Positions 55,980 through 64,000 of a stretch of DNA of 64,000 bases are shown piece after piece. The notes beneath the pieces are model-generated. The model was given only the letters and a program-made list of their open reading frames with translations. It was not told the DNA's origin and did not search any database. How positions within the stretch are numbered: the first letter of the stretch is position 1; the number at the start of each line of letters is the position of its first letter. The position numbers and the translations under genes are program-made. Source of the stretch: Vulcanimicrobiota bacterium (GTDB lineage: Bacteria; Vulcanimicrobiota; Vulcanimicrobiia; Vulcanimicrobiales; Vulcanimicrobiaceae); the NCBI GenBank assembly GCA_019240755.1, contig JAFAXS010000045.1, positions 1 to 64,000 of the forward strand, in the 5' to 3' direction.

Positions 55980-57623
55980 ATGCCCGTAGATCTTCACGCA
56001 GCGCTCCAAGAGAAATTTGGGTTCGACCGCTTTTATCCCGGACAAGAAGAGGTCATCTCTCGCGTTCTGCGTGGGGAAGACACCCTCGCGATCCTCGCGA
56101 CGGGCGCGGGCAAGAGCCTGACGTATCAACTGCCCGCGCTCCTGCTCGACGGCACGACGGTCGTAGTCAGCCCCTTGATTGCCTTGATGAAGGACCAGCT
56201 GGATATGTTGCGCGAGCGCGGCATCACCGACGTCGTCGCGCTCAACTCGACGCTCTCCGAAGATCAGGAGGTGCGGGCTCGGCAGCGCATCGCCTCGGGC
56301 GCCCTGCGCATCGCCTATACGACGCCTGAAAAACTCGAGGACGAAGGTTTCTTGGAGCTGCTGCGTTCCATTCGCGTGCCGCTCTTCGTGGTGGACGAAG
56401 CGCACTGCATCAGCCAGTGGGGCCACGATTTTCGTCCGGCGTACCTCGCGCTTGGAGCCGCCATCGTAAAGCTGAAGCATCCCACCGTTTTGGCCCTTAC
56501 CGCGACCGCCACGCCATCCGTGCGCGAAGACATCTTGCATCAGTTGGGCATCGAGAACGTCAAGCCGATCGTGCGAGGTTTTGACCGGCCTAACTTGATC
56601 TACGAGGCTCGAAAGGCCGACAAGGAGGTCGACAAGCTCAAGATCCTCACGTCGCTCTTCACCGGCGAGGACGCGCTGGCCGGAACCGGCATCATCTATA
56701 CTGCAACGATCAAGAATGCGCTGGAAGTTACCCGTTACTTGACTGAGGAACTGAACGTCCCAGCCGCAGTGTATCACTCGAAGCTCCACAAAGAAGAGCG
56801 CACCACGGTCCACAACCTCTTTATGGACGAAGCTATTCGCGCCGTCGTAGCCACCAATGCCTTCGGCCTGGGCATCGACAAACCCAATATCCGCTTCGTC
56901 GTGCACTACGATCTTCCGGGTTCGCTGGAGGCGTACACCCAGGAAGCGGGACGCGCCGGGCGCGACAGCGACCCGTCTCGCTGCATCCTGATTTATCGCA
57001 TGAGCGACACGCGCGTCCAAAACTACTTCTTGACGGGCAAGTATCCCGATGTCGAAGAGGTGCAGCGCGTGTTCGGCACGATTGAGGTCTTCGCCGCTCA
57101 GTCCGCCGGCGTGTCGCTGGTGGACTTGCGAAAAATTCTGCAGCTTCCACTGACGAAGCTCAAAGTGATCCTGGCGTTGCTCAAGAAGTCGGGATACATT
57201 CAGCCCGTCGGGAAGTCCGCGTACGGACTTACGGAGGCCGTTCGCAAGCACCGCGGCTTGATGTTGAATCTGGCGAACTACGATACGAAGAAATCCTACG
57301 ATCAAAGCAAGCTCGCAATGATGCTGCAATATGCCGAGACCGCATCGTGCCGCCGCCGCTTCATCCTCAACTACTTCGGCGAGGACTTCGAACGGGGCAA
57401 CTGCGGCGCTTGCGACAACTGCCTGCGCATGCAAGAGCAAGGCGTCGCCGAAGGTATCGCGATGCGTCGCTTTAAAATCGCAGATATCGTGCGCCATGCG
57501 AAGTTTGGCACGGGGACAGTCGAGCGAACTGAGCGCGATTTGGTGACAGTGCTGTTTCCCAGCGTCGGCTACAAGACGCTTCTGGCGTCCGCCGTCAGCC
57601 GCACCGAAGCGCAAATTGCCTAA
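55980..57623 (+). CDS. recQ: ATP-dependent DNA helicase RecQ with a PcrA-like Tudor tail
   Basis: RecQ unwinds recombination intermediates in the 3'-5' direction. The 547-residue protein has the family N-terminus FGFDRFYPGQEEVI, Walker A ATGAGKS (Lys45), DEAH at 139-142, and the HDFRPAYLALG motif. The helicase C lobe includes QEAGRAGRDSDPS, and zinc ligands are Cys457, Cys475, Cys478 and Cys481. The usual HRDC domain is missing; instead about 50 residues (495-547, VRHAKFGTGTVERTERDLVTVLFPSVGYKTLL) look like the DUF3553/Tudor end of PcrA/UvrD. ATG 55980 is chosen by family alignment although its ribosome site AAGAAGG abuts it; TTG 55926 is the alternative. Confidence 0.95.
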   Translation: MPVDLHAALQEKFGFDRFYPGQEEVISRVLRGEDTLAILATGAGKSLTYQLPALLLDGTTVVVSPLIALMKDQLDMLRERGITDVVALNSTLSEDQEVRARQRIASGALRIAYTTPEKLEDEGFLELLRSIRVPLFVVDEAHCISQWGHDFRPAYLALGAAIVKLKHPTVLALTATATPSVREDILHQLGIENVKPIVRGFDRPNLIYEARKADKEVDKLKILTSLFTGEDALAGTGIIYTATIKNALEVTRYLTEELNVPAAVYHSKLHKEERTTVHNLFMDEAIRAVVATNAFGLGIDKPNIRFVVHYDLPGSLEAYTQEAGRAGRDSDPSRCILIYRMSDTRVQNYFLTGKYPDVEEVQRVFGTIEVFAAQSAGVSLVDLRKILQLPLTKLKVILALLKKSGYIQPVGKSAYGLTEAVRKHRGLMLNLANYDTKKSYDQSKLAMMLQYAETASCRRRFILNYFGEDFERGNCGACDNCLRMQEQGVAEGIAMRRFKIADIVRHAKFGTGTVERTERDLVTVLFPSVGYKTLLASAVSRTEAQIA

Positions 57624-59211
57624 GGCGGCGATGCTAGTCGCGGCCATTGCCGCACTCAGCGCCGCCGCTCCCACGCCCTCTCCGTCACCTACGCCGTCGC
57701 CGCTTCCGCCGAGCGCACCATCGGCATCCCCCGTCTCGTCGCCGACGGCGACTCCCCCACCGCTGACGGTCGCGCCGGCCGTAGCCGAGGTGCCCGTCGG
57801 CTCGAGCGCGCAACTCACGGTCGGTTCGGCGATCAGTCCCATCTCCGCGTCCGTGCGCGACCCCGGACTCGTCGCGCTCTCGATCGATCAGGCAGCGTTA
57901 CGCGTCACGCTGACTGGTCTCGCGGTCGGCACAACGAGCCTGCACCTGAGCGACTCGCGCGGCGTCTCTCGCGACGTGCCGGTCCGCGTCGCCAACTACG
58001 CCGGTGCGGTAGAGCCGCATCTCTCCTTACAGCTGACCGGCGATCCGGCCTCGGCGCAGTTCGTCCGCGAAGAGGTCAGCGCCGCGCTCAAGAGTGCCAC
58101 GCGCGCGCGACCCGGAGCCGACGTGCTGGTGACCTCGGACGACGTTCCGATGCACGGGCCGCTGGAACAAGACGACGTCGTCTCGTTCGACGTTCCCGTG
58201 CTGATTCAAGGGAGTCAGTATTTCGAGGTTGACGGCTCCTCGCGAGTCGACGTGGCCAACGTCGCGGTCCCCCGCATTTCGCCGAACTCTCTGATGGTCA
58301 GCGACTATCCCGAGCGCCTCACGGAGAACGGCACGCTGTTCACAGCAGACCTCCGCTACGATCAACCCTCGAGGTTCCTCTATTTTCACTACAACCCGGG
58401 CGGCGAACCGGATCGGCGCATCGTGTTGCGCGCCGCAAACCTATCCTCTGAGCCGTCGATCGTCCAGTTCATCAGCGGGGAAGGAGGGCCGTCTCCGAAC
58501 GAAATGGAGGTCGGGCACGCAGCGACGCGGCGCTTCTTGGTCAACGTCGTGCAGAATCAGGGCCGGCTGCTGACGATTCCCGGCAACAGTTCGATCAACG
58601 TCGTGTCGCAGTCACTGCCGGCCCGCAGCATCGTATGCAATCTCCTACAGTTGCGCGTACTCTCCGGAGGCAACGTGCACTTGACCCTTTTTGCGCAAAA
58701 TGCGGCCGACGATCCGGACGCTCCCGTAGCCGCATCCGAGCTGCTGGAGGCTACGCACAAGCACGCGCGCGGCATCTATCCGATCGCCGAGTTTCATTTT
58801 GCTGCACAGTGGAGCGTCGATCAGGAGTACCTGGAGCTTCCCATCGGGCAGTTGCCGCTACCCAATCACCTCGTTGGTCAGGCGCTGGCCGGAGATTACG
58901 GCGTGCTGCAATCCTTTGTGGTGACCTTGGAGAACCCGCTCTCGACGCCCGCCGCAGTCGCGCTGTACGAAAATCCGCGCGGCGGCCGCACGACCGCGAC
59001 GTATCTGATTGATGGGACCTTGGTGCAATCCCATCAGGTGCCGCCCTACTCCCGCTACAAGGTGCGCCAGTACGTCGTCCCGGCGCGCGGCTTCGTGCGA
59101 GTGACGATCGTGACGATGCCCGAAGCCGGGTCGAGCCTCCCCTTGAAACTGATCTTCGCACCGGACGACGGAAGCGTCGCGCCGGGAGCGCCCGGCTCGC
59201 CCGTCTACTGA
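57616..59211 (+). CDS. Exported Pro/Ser-rich protein with a BON/pilus-like N-terminal domain
   Basis: A 531-residue protein with a short signal peptide (starting TTG 57616, or ATG 57631), a Pro/Thr/Ser-rich spacer (about residues 20-50) and a beta-sandwich domain. That domain (about 52-130, VAEVPVGSSAQLTVGSAISPISASVRDPGLVALS and LSDSRGVSRDVPVRVAN) resembles the N-terminal domain of pilus/secretin assembly proteins. A large beta-rich region of unknown type follows, with no second membrane segment. It overlaps the recQ end by 8 bases and converges on the glycosyltransferase gene, overlapping it by 7. Function unknown; surface or periplasmic role likely. Confidence 0.65.
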   Translation: MPKAAMLVAAIAALSAAAPTPSPSPTPSPLPPSAPSASPVSSPTATPPPLTVAPAVAEVPVGSSAQLTVGSAISPISASVRDPGLVALSIDQAALRVTLTGLAVGTTSLHLSDSRGVSRDVPVRVANYAGAVEPHLSLQLTGDPASAQFVREEVSAALKSATRARPGADVLVTSDDVPMHGPLEQDDVVSFDVPVLIQGSQYFEVDGSSRVDVANVAVPRISPNSLMVSDYPERLTENGTLFTADLRYDQPSRFLYFHYNPGGEPDRRIVLRAANLSSEPSIVQFISGEGGPSPNEMEVGHAATRRFLVNVVQNQGRLLTIPGNSSINVVSQSLPARSIVCNLLQLRVLSGGNVHLTLFAQNAADDPDAPVAASELLEATHKHARGIYPIAEFHFAAQWSVDQEYLELPIGQLPLPNHLVGQALAGDYGVLQSFVVTLENPLSTPAAVALYENPRGGRTTATYLIDGTLVQSHQVPPYSRYKVRQYVVPARGFVRVTIVTMPEAGSSLPLKLIFAPDDGSVAPGAPGSPVY

Positions 59212-60227
59212 GCGGCGAGCGCGTACCGGCGCTCGACTGCGGCCGCCGCCGTGTCCCAAGAGAAACGCGCGATCGCTCCGGCGCGTCCGCGCGAGGCACG
59301 CTCGTCGTCGCCGCCGGCGAGCGCATGGCGCAGCGCTGCGACCCAGCCGTCGAGATCCTCGACCGGCACAATGCTTGCGCCGTCACCCACGACCTCCGGA
59401 AGCGACGTTCGATCCGAAACGACGCCCGGAACTCCGGCGCATAGCGCCTGCGCCGCAGCGTACCCGAAGCCTTCGTATAGCGATGGCACTGCCACGACGG
59501 CGCACGTTCGGTAGAGCGACAGGACGGCGGCCCGAGACTCGTATCCTCGAAGCTCGACGCGCTCCGCGACGGCGAGCCGGCGCGCCAACGCCATGCATTG
59601 CTCGGCGTAGGGAGTCAGCGGGCCGACGGCGACGAGGCGCGCGCGGGGAAGGTGCGCCAGCGCACGCACGAGCAGCTCGAGGTTTTTTCGCGGCTCGATC
59701 GTCCCGACGGCGAGAATCGTGCGCCCGTCGGCCGCCTGTCGGTCGAGCGAACGAAACTCGTCCGCGACGCCGGGGTAGATCGCGGCGACGCGACGATCGT
59801 CGAAGTCTTTGAGAAATTTCAGCAACTCCGTCCGCGCGTGGTACGAATCTACGATGATCTGCGCGGCGCGGCGATAGCGCTGCAACGAAAAGTTTCCGAA
59901 GTAGTAGCGTGCATAGGGGCGCGCGTGGCGCTGAGCTGCCAGCCACGCGACGTCGTGCACCGTCGCGACCAAGGGCAGCGGTGTGATCCACGGCAGCGTC
60001 CCACCGGCGCAGTGCAACAGCGAGGCGCGGCTACCCCGGGCGCGCATCGGTAACAACCACTGATCCCACAGAACGCGCCGATCGAAACGCCAGGGGTTCA
60101 ACCGCGGTTCCCGCAGCTCGACGACTTCCACGCCGCGCCGGCGGAGCGCGGGGACGAGGCCGCGGACGTACTCCCCGATTCCCGTCGCCGTTCCGACGGT
60201 GAGCTGCGCATCGATTGCAACCCTCAC
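59205..60227 (-). CDS. Glycosyltransferase family 4-type (GT-B fold)
   Basis: The 340-residue enzyme starts at GTG 60227 (VRVAIDAQL) overlapping the TPR gene by GTGA; the longer upstream frame is shadow. The N-terminal lobe has a TGIGEYVRGLVPAL glycine loop, and the acceptor side includes VATVHDVAWLAAQRHARPYARYYFG. The donor lobe has EPRKNLELLVRAL and the E-X7-E motif in PSLYEGFGYAAAQALCAGVP. It probably transfers a sugar from a nucleotide donor to a cell-surface polysaccharide or lipid. The pairing with the TPR protein suggests an assembly module. Specificity is unknown. Confidence 0.9.
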   Translation of the reverse strand: MRVAIDAQLTVGTATGIGEYVRGLVPALRRRGVEVVELREPRLNPWRFDRRVLWDQWLLPMRARGSRASLLHCAGGTLPWITPLPLVATVHDVAWLAAQRHARPYARYYFGNFSLQRYRRAAQIIVDSYHARTELLKFLKDFDDRRVAAIYPGVADEFRSLDRQAADGRTILAVGTIEPRKNLELLVRALAHLPRARLVAVGPLTPYAEQCMALARRLAVAERVELRGYESRAAVLSLYRTCAVVAVPSLYEGFGYAAAQALCAGVPGVVSDRTSLPEVVGDGASIVPVEDLDGWVAALRHALAGGDDERASRGRAGAIARFSWDTAAAAVERRYALAAQ

Positions 60228-61075
60228 CGAAGGTCGCGTTCCAGCGCCCGTACCATTGGGGCGTTGGGATCGATCTGCCGCCCGCGTCGCAGGTAGCTGC
60301 TCGCCGCGGCGCGGTCGCCGCGCCGGTACGCCACGACGCCCAACCCCGCAATCGCATCCGCGCTTCCTGGATCGAGTGAAGCTGCCCGGGCAAAGAACGC
60401 GTTCGCGGACGCTTCGTCGCCGAGCAGGTCCGCCTGGTTCGCCGCGGCGATCGCATATCGTTCCGACAGAGGCGCAGCGTCCGCCGCCGCCCTGAAATGC
60501 CGCTGCGCGGTGCGCAGCCAGTTTTTTTGGAGGGCGCTTCCGGGAACTTGTTTCCACGCGGTCTCGTTGGCCAGAAGCCCCAGACGCCAGGAGCTTTGCG
60601 CCAGTGCGTCGGGATGAGCGCCGAGTAACTCGATGCGACGCGCAACGAGCTGTTCGAGGCGATATGCGGCGAGCGGATCTCGCGCCGCGCGACCGTCGAC
60701 GATCGATTGCAGCGCCTCGAAATCGGGAGCCGCCAGAAAGTACTCAAACCCTAGCGCGGCTTCGTGCCGGGCGAGCGCGACCCGCGCAAGCAGTTCGTCG
60801 CGCACGGGCGAAGCGGGCAGACGGAGCGCATGTTGCAGCGCGCTGTCCGGGCTTCCGCTGTTGAGGGCCGCCTGCGCGAGCGTCGCCTCGACGTACGCTG
60901 CCGGAGCGAGCCGGTCCAACTGCGCGTAGACACGCTCTCCAAAGCGCAGCGGCACGTGCGATACCAAACTCGCCGGTGCCGCGTCGGCGGCGTACAAGGC
61001 GTCTGTCGCGAGCTGATCGATCGCTAAGAAACCGACGAATGCGGCAACGATCACACCGATCGCGACTCGTAGCAC
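60224..61075 (-). CDS. TPR-repeat membrane-anchored protein
   Basis: A 283-residue protein with one N-terminal hydrophobic anchor (about residues 4-22, AIGVIVAAFVGFLAIDQL) and then TPR-like helical pairs. The C-terminal ones, SERYAIAAANQADLLGDEASANAFFARAASLDPGSADAI and LGVVAYRRGDRAAASSYLRRGRQIDPN, are clear 34-residue repeats. TPRs are protein-binding scaffolds, here likely in the periplasm. It is coupled to the glycosyltransferase by a GTGA overlap, suggesting a joint role such as O-antigen or exopolysaccharide assembly (inference). It starts at GTG 61075. Confidence 0.8.
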   Translation of the reverse strand: MLRVAIGVIVAAFVGFLAIDQLATDALYAADAAPASLVSHVPLRFGERVYAQLDRLAPAAYVEATLAQAALNSGSPDSALQHALRLPASPVRDELLARVALARHEAALGFEYFLAAPDFEALQSIVDGRAARDPLAAYRLEQLVARRIELLGAHPDALAQSSWRLGLLANETAWKQVPGSALQKNWLRTAQRHFRAAADAAPLSERYAIAAANQADLLGDEASANAFFARAASLDPGSADAIAGLGVVAYRRGDRAAASSYLRRGRQIDPNAPMVRALERDLR

Positions 61076-61131
61076 GTGAAGTCGCCGCTCCTCAGGCGCA
61101 GGCGAACTCGGGTTTTGGTGCGTTAGGGAAC

Positions 61132-62241
61132 CTAGAATTTAACGGTGAAGTTTACGTCTCCGCGCAGTTGCGTGGAGCCGCCGAGCGGCACGCCGGCGCC
61201 GCTGAACCGGTCTTGGTATGCGGAGATCGACAACGACTTGGAGGATGAGCCGGGGATGTCGAACGTGAGGCGGCCGCCGTACGAATCGTTGACCGCGTCA
61301 AGATTCGTCAGGCCGGGCAGGCCGTAACCGCCGAACAGATGCCCCATATCGTAGTTGAGGTTCAGCGTGAGCCCGCGAACCAACGGCACCGCCAGACCCG
61401 CGCCGATCGACGTTCGGCTCAAGTTTGCATAGTTCTCAATCGCCAACGGCGCGTTTGCGTTCGGCAACTGCCAACTCGTCGGATTGAGCGTCGCCGCCGA
61501 GAATCCGGTCGGATCGGTGCGCGCGACGTGCTCGTAGTTCGTCCCGAGATTGACCGAGAGATCACGCGAGCCGGCGCGCACGTTGAAGTTCGCGGTCGCA
61601 CCGTACGTCGTATCGCCCAGCGAAAGTTGCGGCTGCTCGGAAGCGCTGCCGTTGACGTTCGCCTGGAAGCGCACGCCGCCGACGCGAAGCTGCGGCGTGG
61701 ACAGGAACGACGGCGTGGCGGCGATGCCGCGCAACGCCGCAAGTCCCTGCGTCACCTCACCGAACGCGAGCGTTCCCGGCGCCGGTGAGATGTTGGGTGC
61801 CGGCGCGACGGGTTGATAGTTCGCCGTGAGCAAGGTGTCCGGAACGAGCGTCCGCGGCGACTGGTCCAGTGCCAAAGGCAACGTCAATCGCACCGGTCCC
61901 GCGAACGCCGGAGCGACCGAGTCGTGAACGAGATCGCCCAGCCCGCTCGATGCAAACGCGCTGGAAACGTCCGCTGACGCGACTGAAAAATCCGCGTCGG
62001 CCGTTGACTCGCTGTTGGGCCGCACTTGCAGTGCGACGGCGCGCAGCGGCGATTCGCTCACGCGGCTTCCAAAGGCCGCCTCTAACGAGGCCCGTGCGTC
62101 GCCCGTCTCACCGAATAACCGAAGCATCAGCTGCGGCCCGAGATCGGCCCGCGCCGTTGCCGGAAATGCCTGTGCAGCGCCCGTGCCGCAGCACAGCGCC
62201 GCGACAAGCGCTCCACTAAACACGACGGCGACTGGACGCAC
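61132..62241 (-). CDS. Probable outer-membrane beta-barrel protein
   Basis: A 369-residue protein with a signal peptide (about residues 1-25, VVFSGALVAALCCGTGAAQA) and a long run of amphipathic strands with alternating hydrophobic positions in the second half (for example TYGATANFNVRAGSRDLSVNLGTNYEHVAR and RLTFDIPGSSSKSLSISAYQDRFS). It ends in Phe (NFTVKF), typical of outer-membrane barrels recognised by BamA. No known porin or receptor domain is recognised. Start GTG 62241 has a strong GGGAGG site four to five bases upstream. Function unknown; a porin or surface structure is possible. Confidence 0.7.
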   Translation of the reverse strand: MRPVAVVFSGALVAALCCGTGAAQAFPATARADLGPQLMLRLFGETGDARASLEAAFGSRVSESPLRAVALQVRPNSESTADADFSVASADVSSAFASSGLGDLVHDSVAPAFAGPVRLTLPLALDQSPRTLVPDTLLTANYQPVAPAPNISPAPGTLAFGEVTQGLAALRGIAATPSFLSTPQLRVGGVRFQANVNGSASEQPQLSLGDTTYGATANFNVRAGSRDLSVNLGTNYEHVARTDPTGFSAATLNPTSWQLPNANAPLAIENYANLSRTSIGAGLAVPLVRGLTLNLNYDMGHLFGGYGLPGLTNLDAVNDSYGGRLTFDIPGSSSKSLSISAYQDRFSGAGVPLGGSTQLRGDVNFTVKF

Positions 62242-62301
62242 GAATCCTCCCGTGACCTATTGTACCCGCGCGCCACTGCAGGTACGCTTCGCGCGGGATG
62301 G

Positions 62302-62715
62302 TTAGCTTGGAGGTCCAGCCTCGGCTCCCCTGGCAAGGAAGCGGCGCGCGATGAGGATGGCGGCGTAATCGTCGATCGGGCGGGCGGGCAGCTGTAACCC
62401 CACCGGGATGAAACGGCGCCACCCCTTCGGAGGATGGTCCTCGAAGTACAGTCGGCGCGCGAAACGGGTCGTCTCCCGCTCGTCAACGAGGTGCACCGGC
62501 AGACCGAGTGCCTCCAACATCGGCAACACGGCGCGCGCGTTCGTGCCCCGGCCGAGCGCGATCGCCCGAGCATCCGTTCCGGCCACCACCTGGCGTAGGC
62601 GCGCGGGCAACTGCTCCAACTGCTCGATTCCGGACAGCAGCACGTTTCCACCGCTCTCGACGAGTGCGTACCCGGCCTTCGCCCGGCCCGGATCGACTCC
62701 GATGACGGCGCTCAC
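62302..62715 (-). CDS. yqgF: RuvX/YqgF-type RNase H-like protein
   Basis: A 137-residue RNase H-fold protein. The N-terminal GVDPGRAKAG and IALGRGTNARAVL match the first strands and acidic metal site, with Glu in VDERETT and Asp-Asp in PIDDYAA as the later acids. YqgF is implicated in processing the 5' end of 16S rRNA or in Holliday-junction-like cutting, and it is essential in many bacteria. Length fits the family (138 in E. coli). It starts at GTG 62715, overlapping the DUF3084 gene by GTGA. It is rather divergent from E. coli, so the call rests on fold motifs. Confidence 0.85.
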   Translation of the reverse strand: MSAVIGVDPGRAKAGYALVESGGNVLLSGIEQLEQLPARLRQVVAGTDARAIALGRGTNARAVLPMLEALGLPVHLVDERETTRFARRLYFEDHPPKGWRRFIPVGLQLPARPIDDYAAILIARRFLARGAEAGPPS

Positions 62716-63653
62716 GGCTGCTGGGTCAGGACGATAATGATGGGGATGCCTCCGATGTGCGGGTAGAAGTCTTGCGCCGCGTACGCGGTCAGCAGAAAGG
62801 TGCCGGGCTTTTCGATGCGCTGCTGCATCTGCGCGGCATCCGGGATCAGCTGCATCGGTTGAAAAATGTCGGAGAGAAACGGCGGCAGATGCAACCTGCG
62901 CGCGCTAATCGACACGTAATTTTGCAACTGGACCAACGCGATGTTGATGCTCGCGCCGCTCTTTCCCGGAATGACCAGTTGCGCGATGACTTGCCCCTTT
63001 TGGAAGTAACGAATGTCGGGCGTGACGTTGATCGCAAAATGGATTTGATCGTTTTCAAAGAGGTTCTGATCCGACGTGACGGTCAGCATGGCGTTGGCCT
63101 GCGAAAGCTTCGCCGCCGTAGTCAAATCGTCGGCGAGCGCGCTCAGCCTGCGTTGCGCGTCCGCGGGCACCGCGTACGGCCGCAATCCCAAGCGTGGATA
63201 GGTCGCGTTGACGTACTTCACCGCAAAGAAGTAATAGTCGTGAATCGTCGTCAGCCGCGCGCCTTGTGTGGCCGACTGCGGAATGATTCGATAGAACGGC
63301 ACCATCAGCGTGTCGACGGGAAAAACCAAACGGCCCGAGTTCACTTTGGCCTCGAGATCGCGCTGTCGGGTCTGCAGTTCGGCGATTTGTGCGTTGAGAG
63401 CGTTCAACCGAAAGAACGCCGTCTTCACCTGTTCCGAGGCGAAAATCGCCCCGAGCGTCACGACGAGCGCGATGATCATTCCGGTGGCAATGGCCACGAT
63501 CGTCGACGTGTATTTGGGGCGAATCCCGTACAGGCTCAGGCGCTTGCGTCCGACCTGGTGGCCGACTCGGTCGCCGACGTAGGCGACTATGCCTGCTAAG
63601 GCCATCACGAATGCGACGTTTCCGATGCCGCGAATGACCTCCACGAATTTCAC
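62712..63653 (-). CDS. DUF3084 domain membrane protein
   Basis: A 313-residue protein with two N-terminal hydrophobic helices (about residues 13-28 and 53-73) and a short coiled coil (RLNALNAQIAELQTRQRDLEAKV). A large extracytoplasmic domain of DUF3084 type follows (VFPVDTLMVPFYRIIP, LRPYAVPADAQRRLSALADDL, PDIRYFQKGQVIAQLVIPGKSG). Such proteins occur next to yqgF or cell-envelope genes in Cyanobacteria, Deinococcus and others; no function is known. The GTG at 63653 is chosen because it overlaps the lptF stop. The chain of GTGA overlaps lptF - DUF3084 - yqgF points to one transcript. Confidence 0.85.
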   Translation of the reverse strand: MKFVEVIRGIGNVAFVMALAGIVAYVGDRVGHQVGRKRLSLYGIRPKYTSTIVAIATGMIIALVVTLGAIFASEQVKTAFFRLNALNAQIAELQTRQRDLEAKVNSGRLVFPVDTLMVPFYRIIPQSATQGARLTTIHDYYFFAVKYVNATYPRLGLRPYAVPADAQRRLSALADDLTTAAKLSQANAMLTVTSDQNLFENDQIHFAINVTPDIRYFQKGQVIAQLVIPGKSGASINIALVQLQNYVSISARRLHLPPFLSDIFQPMQLIPDAAQMQQRIEKPGTFLLTAYAAQDFYPHIGGIPIIIVLTQQP

Positions 63654-64000
63654 GTCAGCGCCGCGCGTCGCAATCGGACCAAGCCGATCGCGGTAAACAG
63701 AATGTTCGGCATCCAGGCCCACAGTGCCGCAAGCGTCACCAACGCTTCACCGACAAACGAGCAAATCGTCATCACGACGTAGTAGACGAAGACGATCGCC
63801 AGCGACAGCCCGAAGCCGATGCTCGTGCTTCCGCTGGAACGAATTGACCGCAGTCCAAGCGGAATGGCGATCAACATGAAGACGAAGCACGCAAACGGCC
63901 GCGCCAGTTTTTCCTGGTAGGTCGCGACGTACTTGCGGTATTCGGTCGGCGTCAACTGTCCCGAGCGAAGGACATCGGCGATCTCAGCGCGGCTCATATT
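63650..64000 (-). CDS. lptF: LptF/LptG-type permease, C-terminal part, cut by the window edge
   Basis: The visible 117 codons have the YjgP/YjgQ (LptF/LptG) C-terminal pattern: a charged stretch after the periplasmic domain, then three hydrophobic helices, with PFACFVFMLIAIPLGLRSIRSSGSTSIGFGLSLAIVFVYYVVM as the characteristic part. The frame is open to base 64000, so the start lies beyond. LptF/LptG form the membrane part of the LPS extraction machine with LptB. Only the end is visible, so LptF cannot be separated from LptG with confidence. Confidence 0.85.
   Translation of the reverse strand, partial: NMSRAEIADVLRSGQLTPTEYRKYVATYQEKLARPFACFVFMLIAIPLGLRSIRSSGSTSIGFGLSLAIVFVYYVVMTICSFVGEALVTLAALWAWMPNILFTAIGLVRLRRAALT

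Noticed and set aside
55917-57842. 641-codon minus-strand frame over recQ
   Set aside because: Shadow composition and no family features, while the plus strand has all RecQ motifs.
1-64000. lnt/lptC at one end and lptF at the other as parts of one LPS locus
   Set aside because: They lie 60 kb apart with unrelated operons between and on opposite strands, so no single locus can be claimed.

Overview
The window is chromosomal DNA from a GC-rich, rod-shaped, two-membrane (diderm) bacterium. Third codon positions are mostly G or C. The outer membrane is implied by apolipoprotein N-acyltransferase (lnt), an LptC-like protein, an LptF/LptG permease, an RND pump and a probable outer-membrane beta-barrel. 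Rod shape and mid-cell division are implied by RodA, MinCDE and FtsEX-EnvC. The mix of an actinobacterial-type fused 2-oxoglutarate dehydrogenase, KGG stress proteins and Proteobacteria-like envelope genes fits an uncultured phylum such as Eremiobacterota/Vulcanimicrobiota. That placement is inference and cannot be settled from the sequence alone. Coding density is very high, with many 4-base ATGA/GTGA overlaps and many GTG or TTG starts. I see no tRNA, rRNA, CRISPR array, IS element, integrase, phage gene or defence island. No stretch longer than about 300 bases lacks a gene.

Layout. 1-1.8 kb: the end of lnt plus an lptC-like gene, closed by a strong terminator. 2.0-10.7 kb (minus): a secreted macroglobulin-like protein, polA, a DUF192 protein, mutM, rpsA, coaE and two KGG-repeat stress proteins. 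10.7-15.2 kb (plus): a tiny zinc-ribbon protein, an exported unknown, an FAH-family hydrolase and the three-subunit proton-translocating transhydrogenase (pntAA-pntAB-pntB). 15.2-20.2 kb (minus): an RND pump without its partner subunits and a lipoprotein peptide-binding protein. 20.2-23.1 kb (plus): Lrp-type regulator, 3,5-diaminohexanoate dehydrogenase and lysine 2,3-aminomutase, a lysine-degradation module. 23.1-26.5 kb (minus): a secreted repeat protein broken at a G8 tract, a cytochrome P450 and a DUF2079 membrane protein. 26.5-37 kb: LOG hydrolase, a membrane GAF protein, the E2-E1 2-oxoglutarate dehydrogenase fusion, rmuC, a secreted peroxiredoxin and an acyl-CoA dehydrogenase.

37-49.5 kb is a cell-division and cell-wall block. 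ftsE-ftsX-envC-ctpA-ctpA run on the plus strand and converge on minC-minD-minD-minE-rodA-rne on the minus strand. 49.5-53.3 kb (plus): an M48 metalloprotease, a DUF697 protein and a MOSC protein. 53.4-57.6 kb: recR-ybaB-dnaX (minus), then recQ and an exported protein (plus). 59.2-64 kb (minus): an outer-membrane-like barrel, a TPR protein, a glycosyltransferase, and a separate lptF/G - DUF3084 - yqgF chain that runs off the window edge.

Most of the window is housekeeping, and I find no convincing wholly new system. The observations most worth checking are: two adjacent divergent MinD genes in one min operon; a G8 homopolymer frameshift in a secreted solenoid-repeat gene (possible phase switch or assembly error); a complete lipoyl-E2-E1 fusion; an rpsA reading frame with no ordinary start codon for its conserved N-terminus; a TRAM-like domain in RNase E/G; and a PcrA-like Tudor tail on RecQ.
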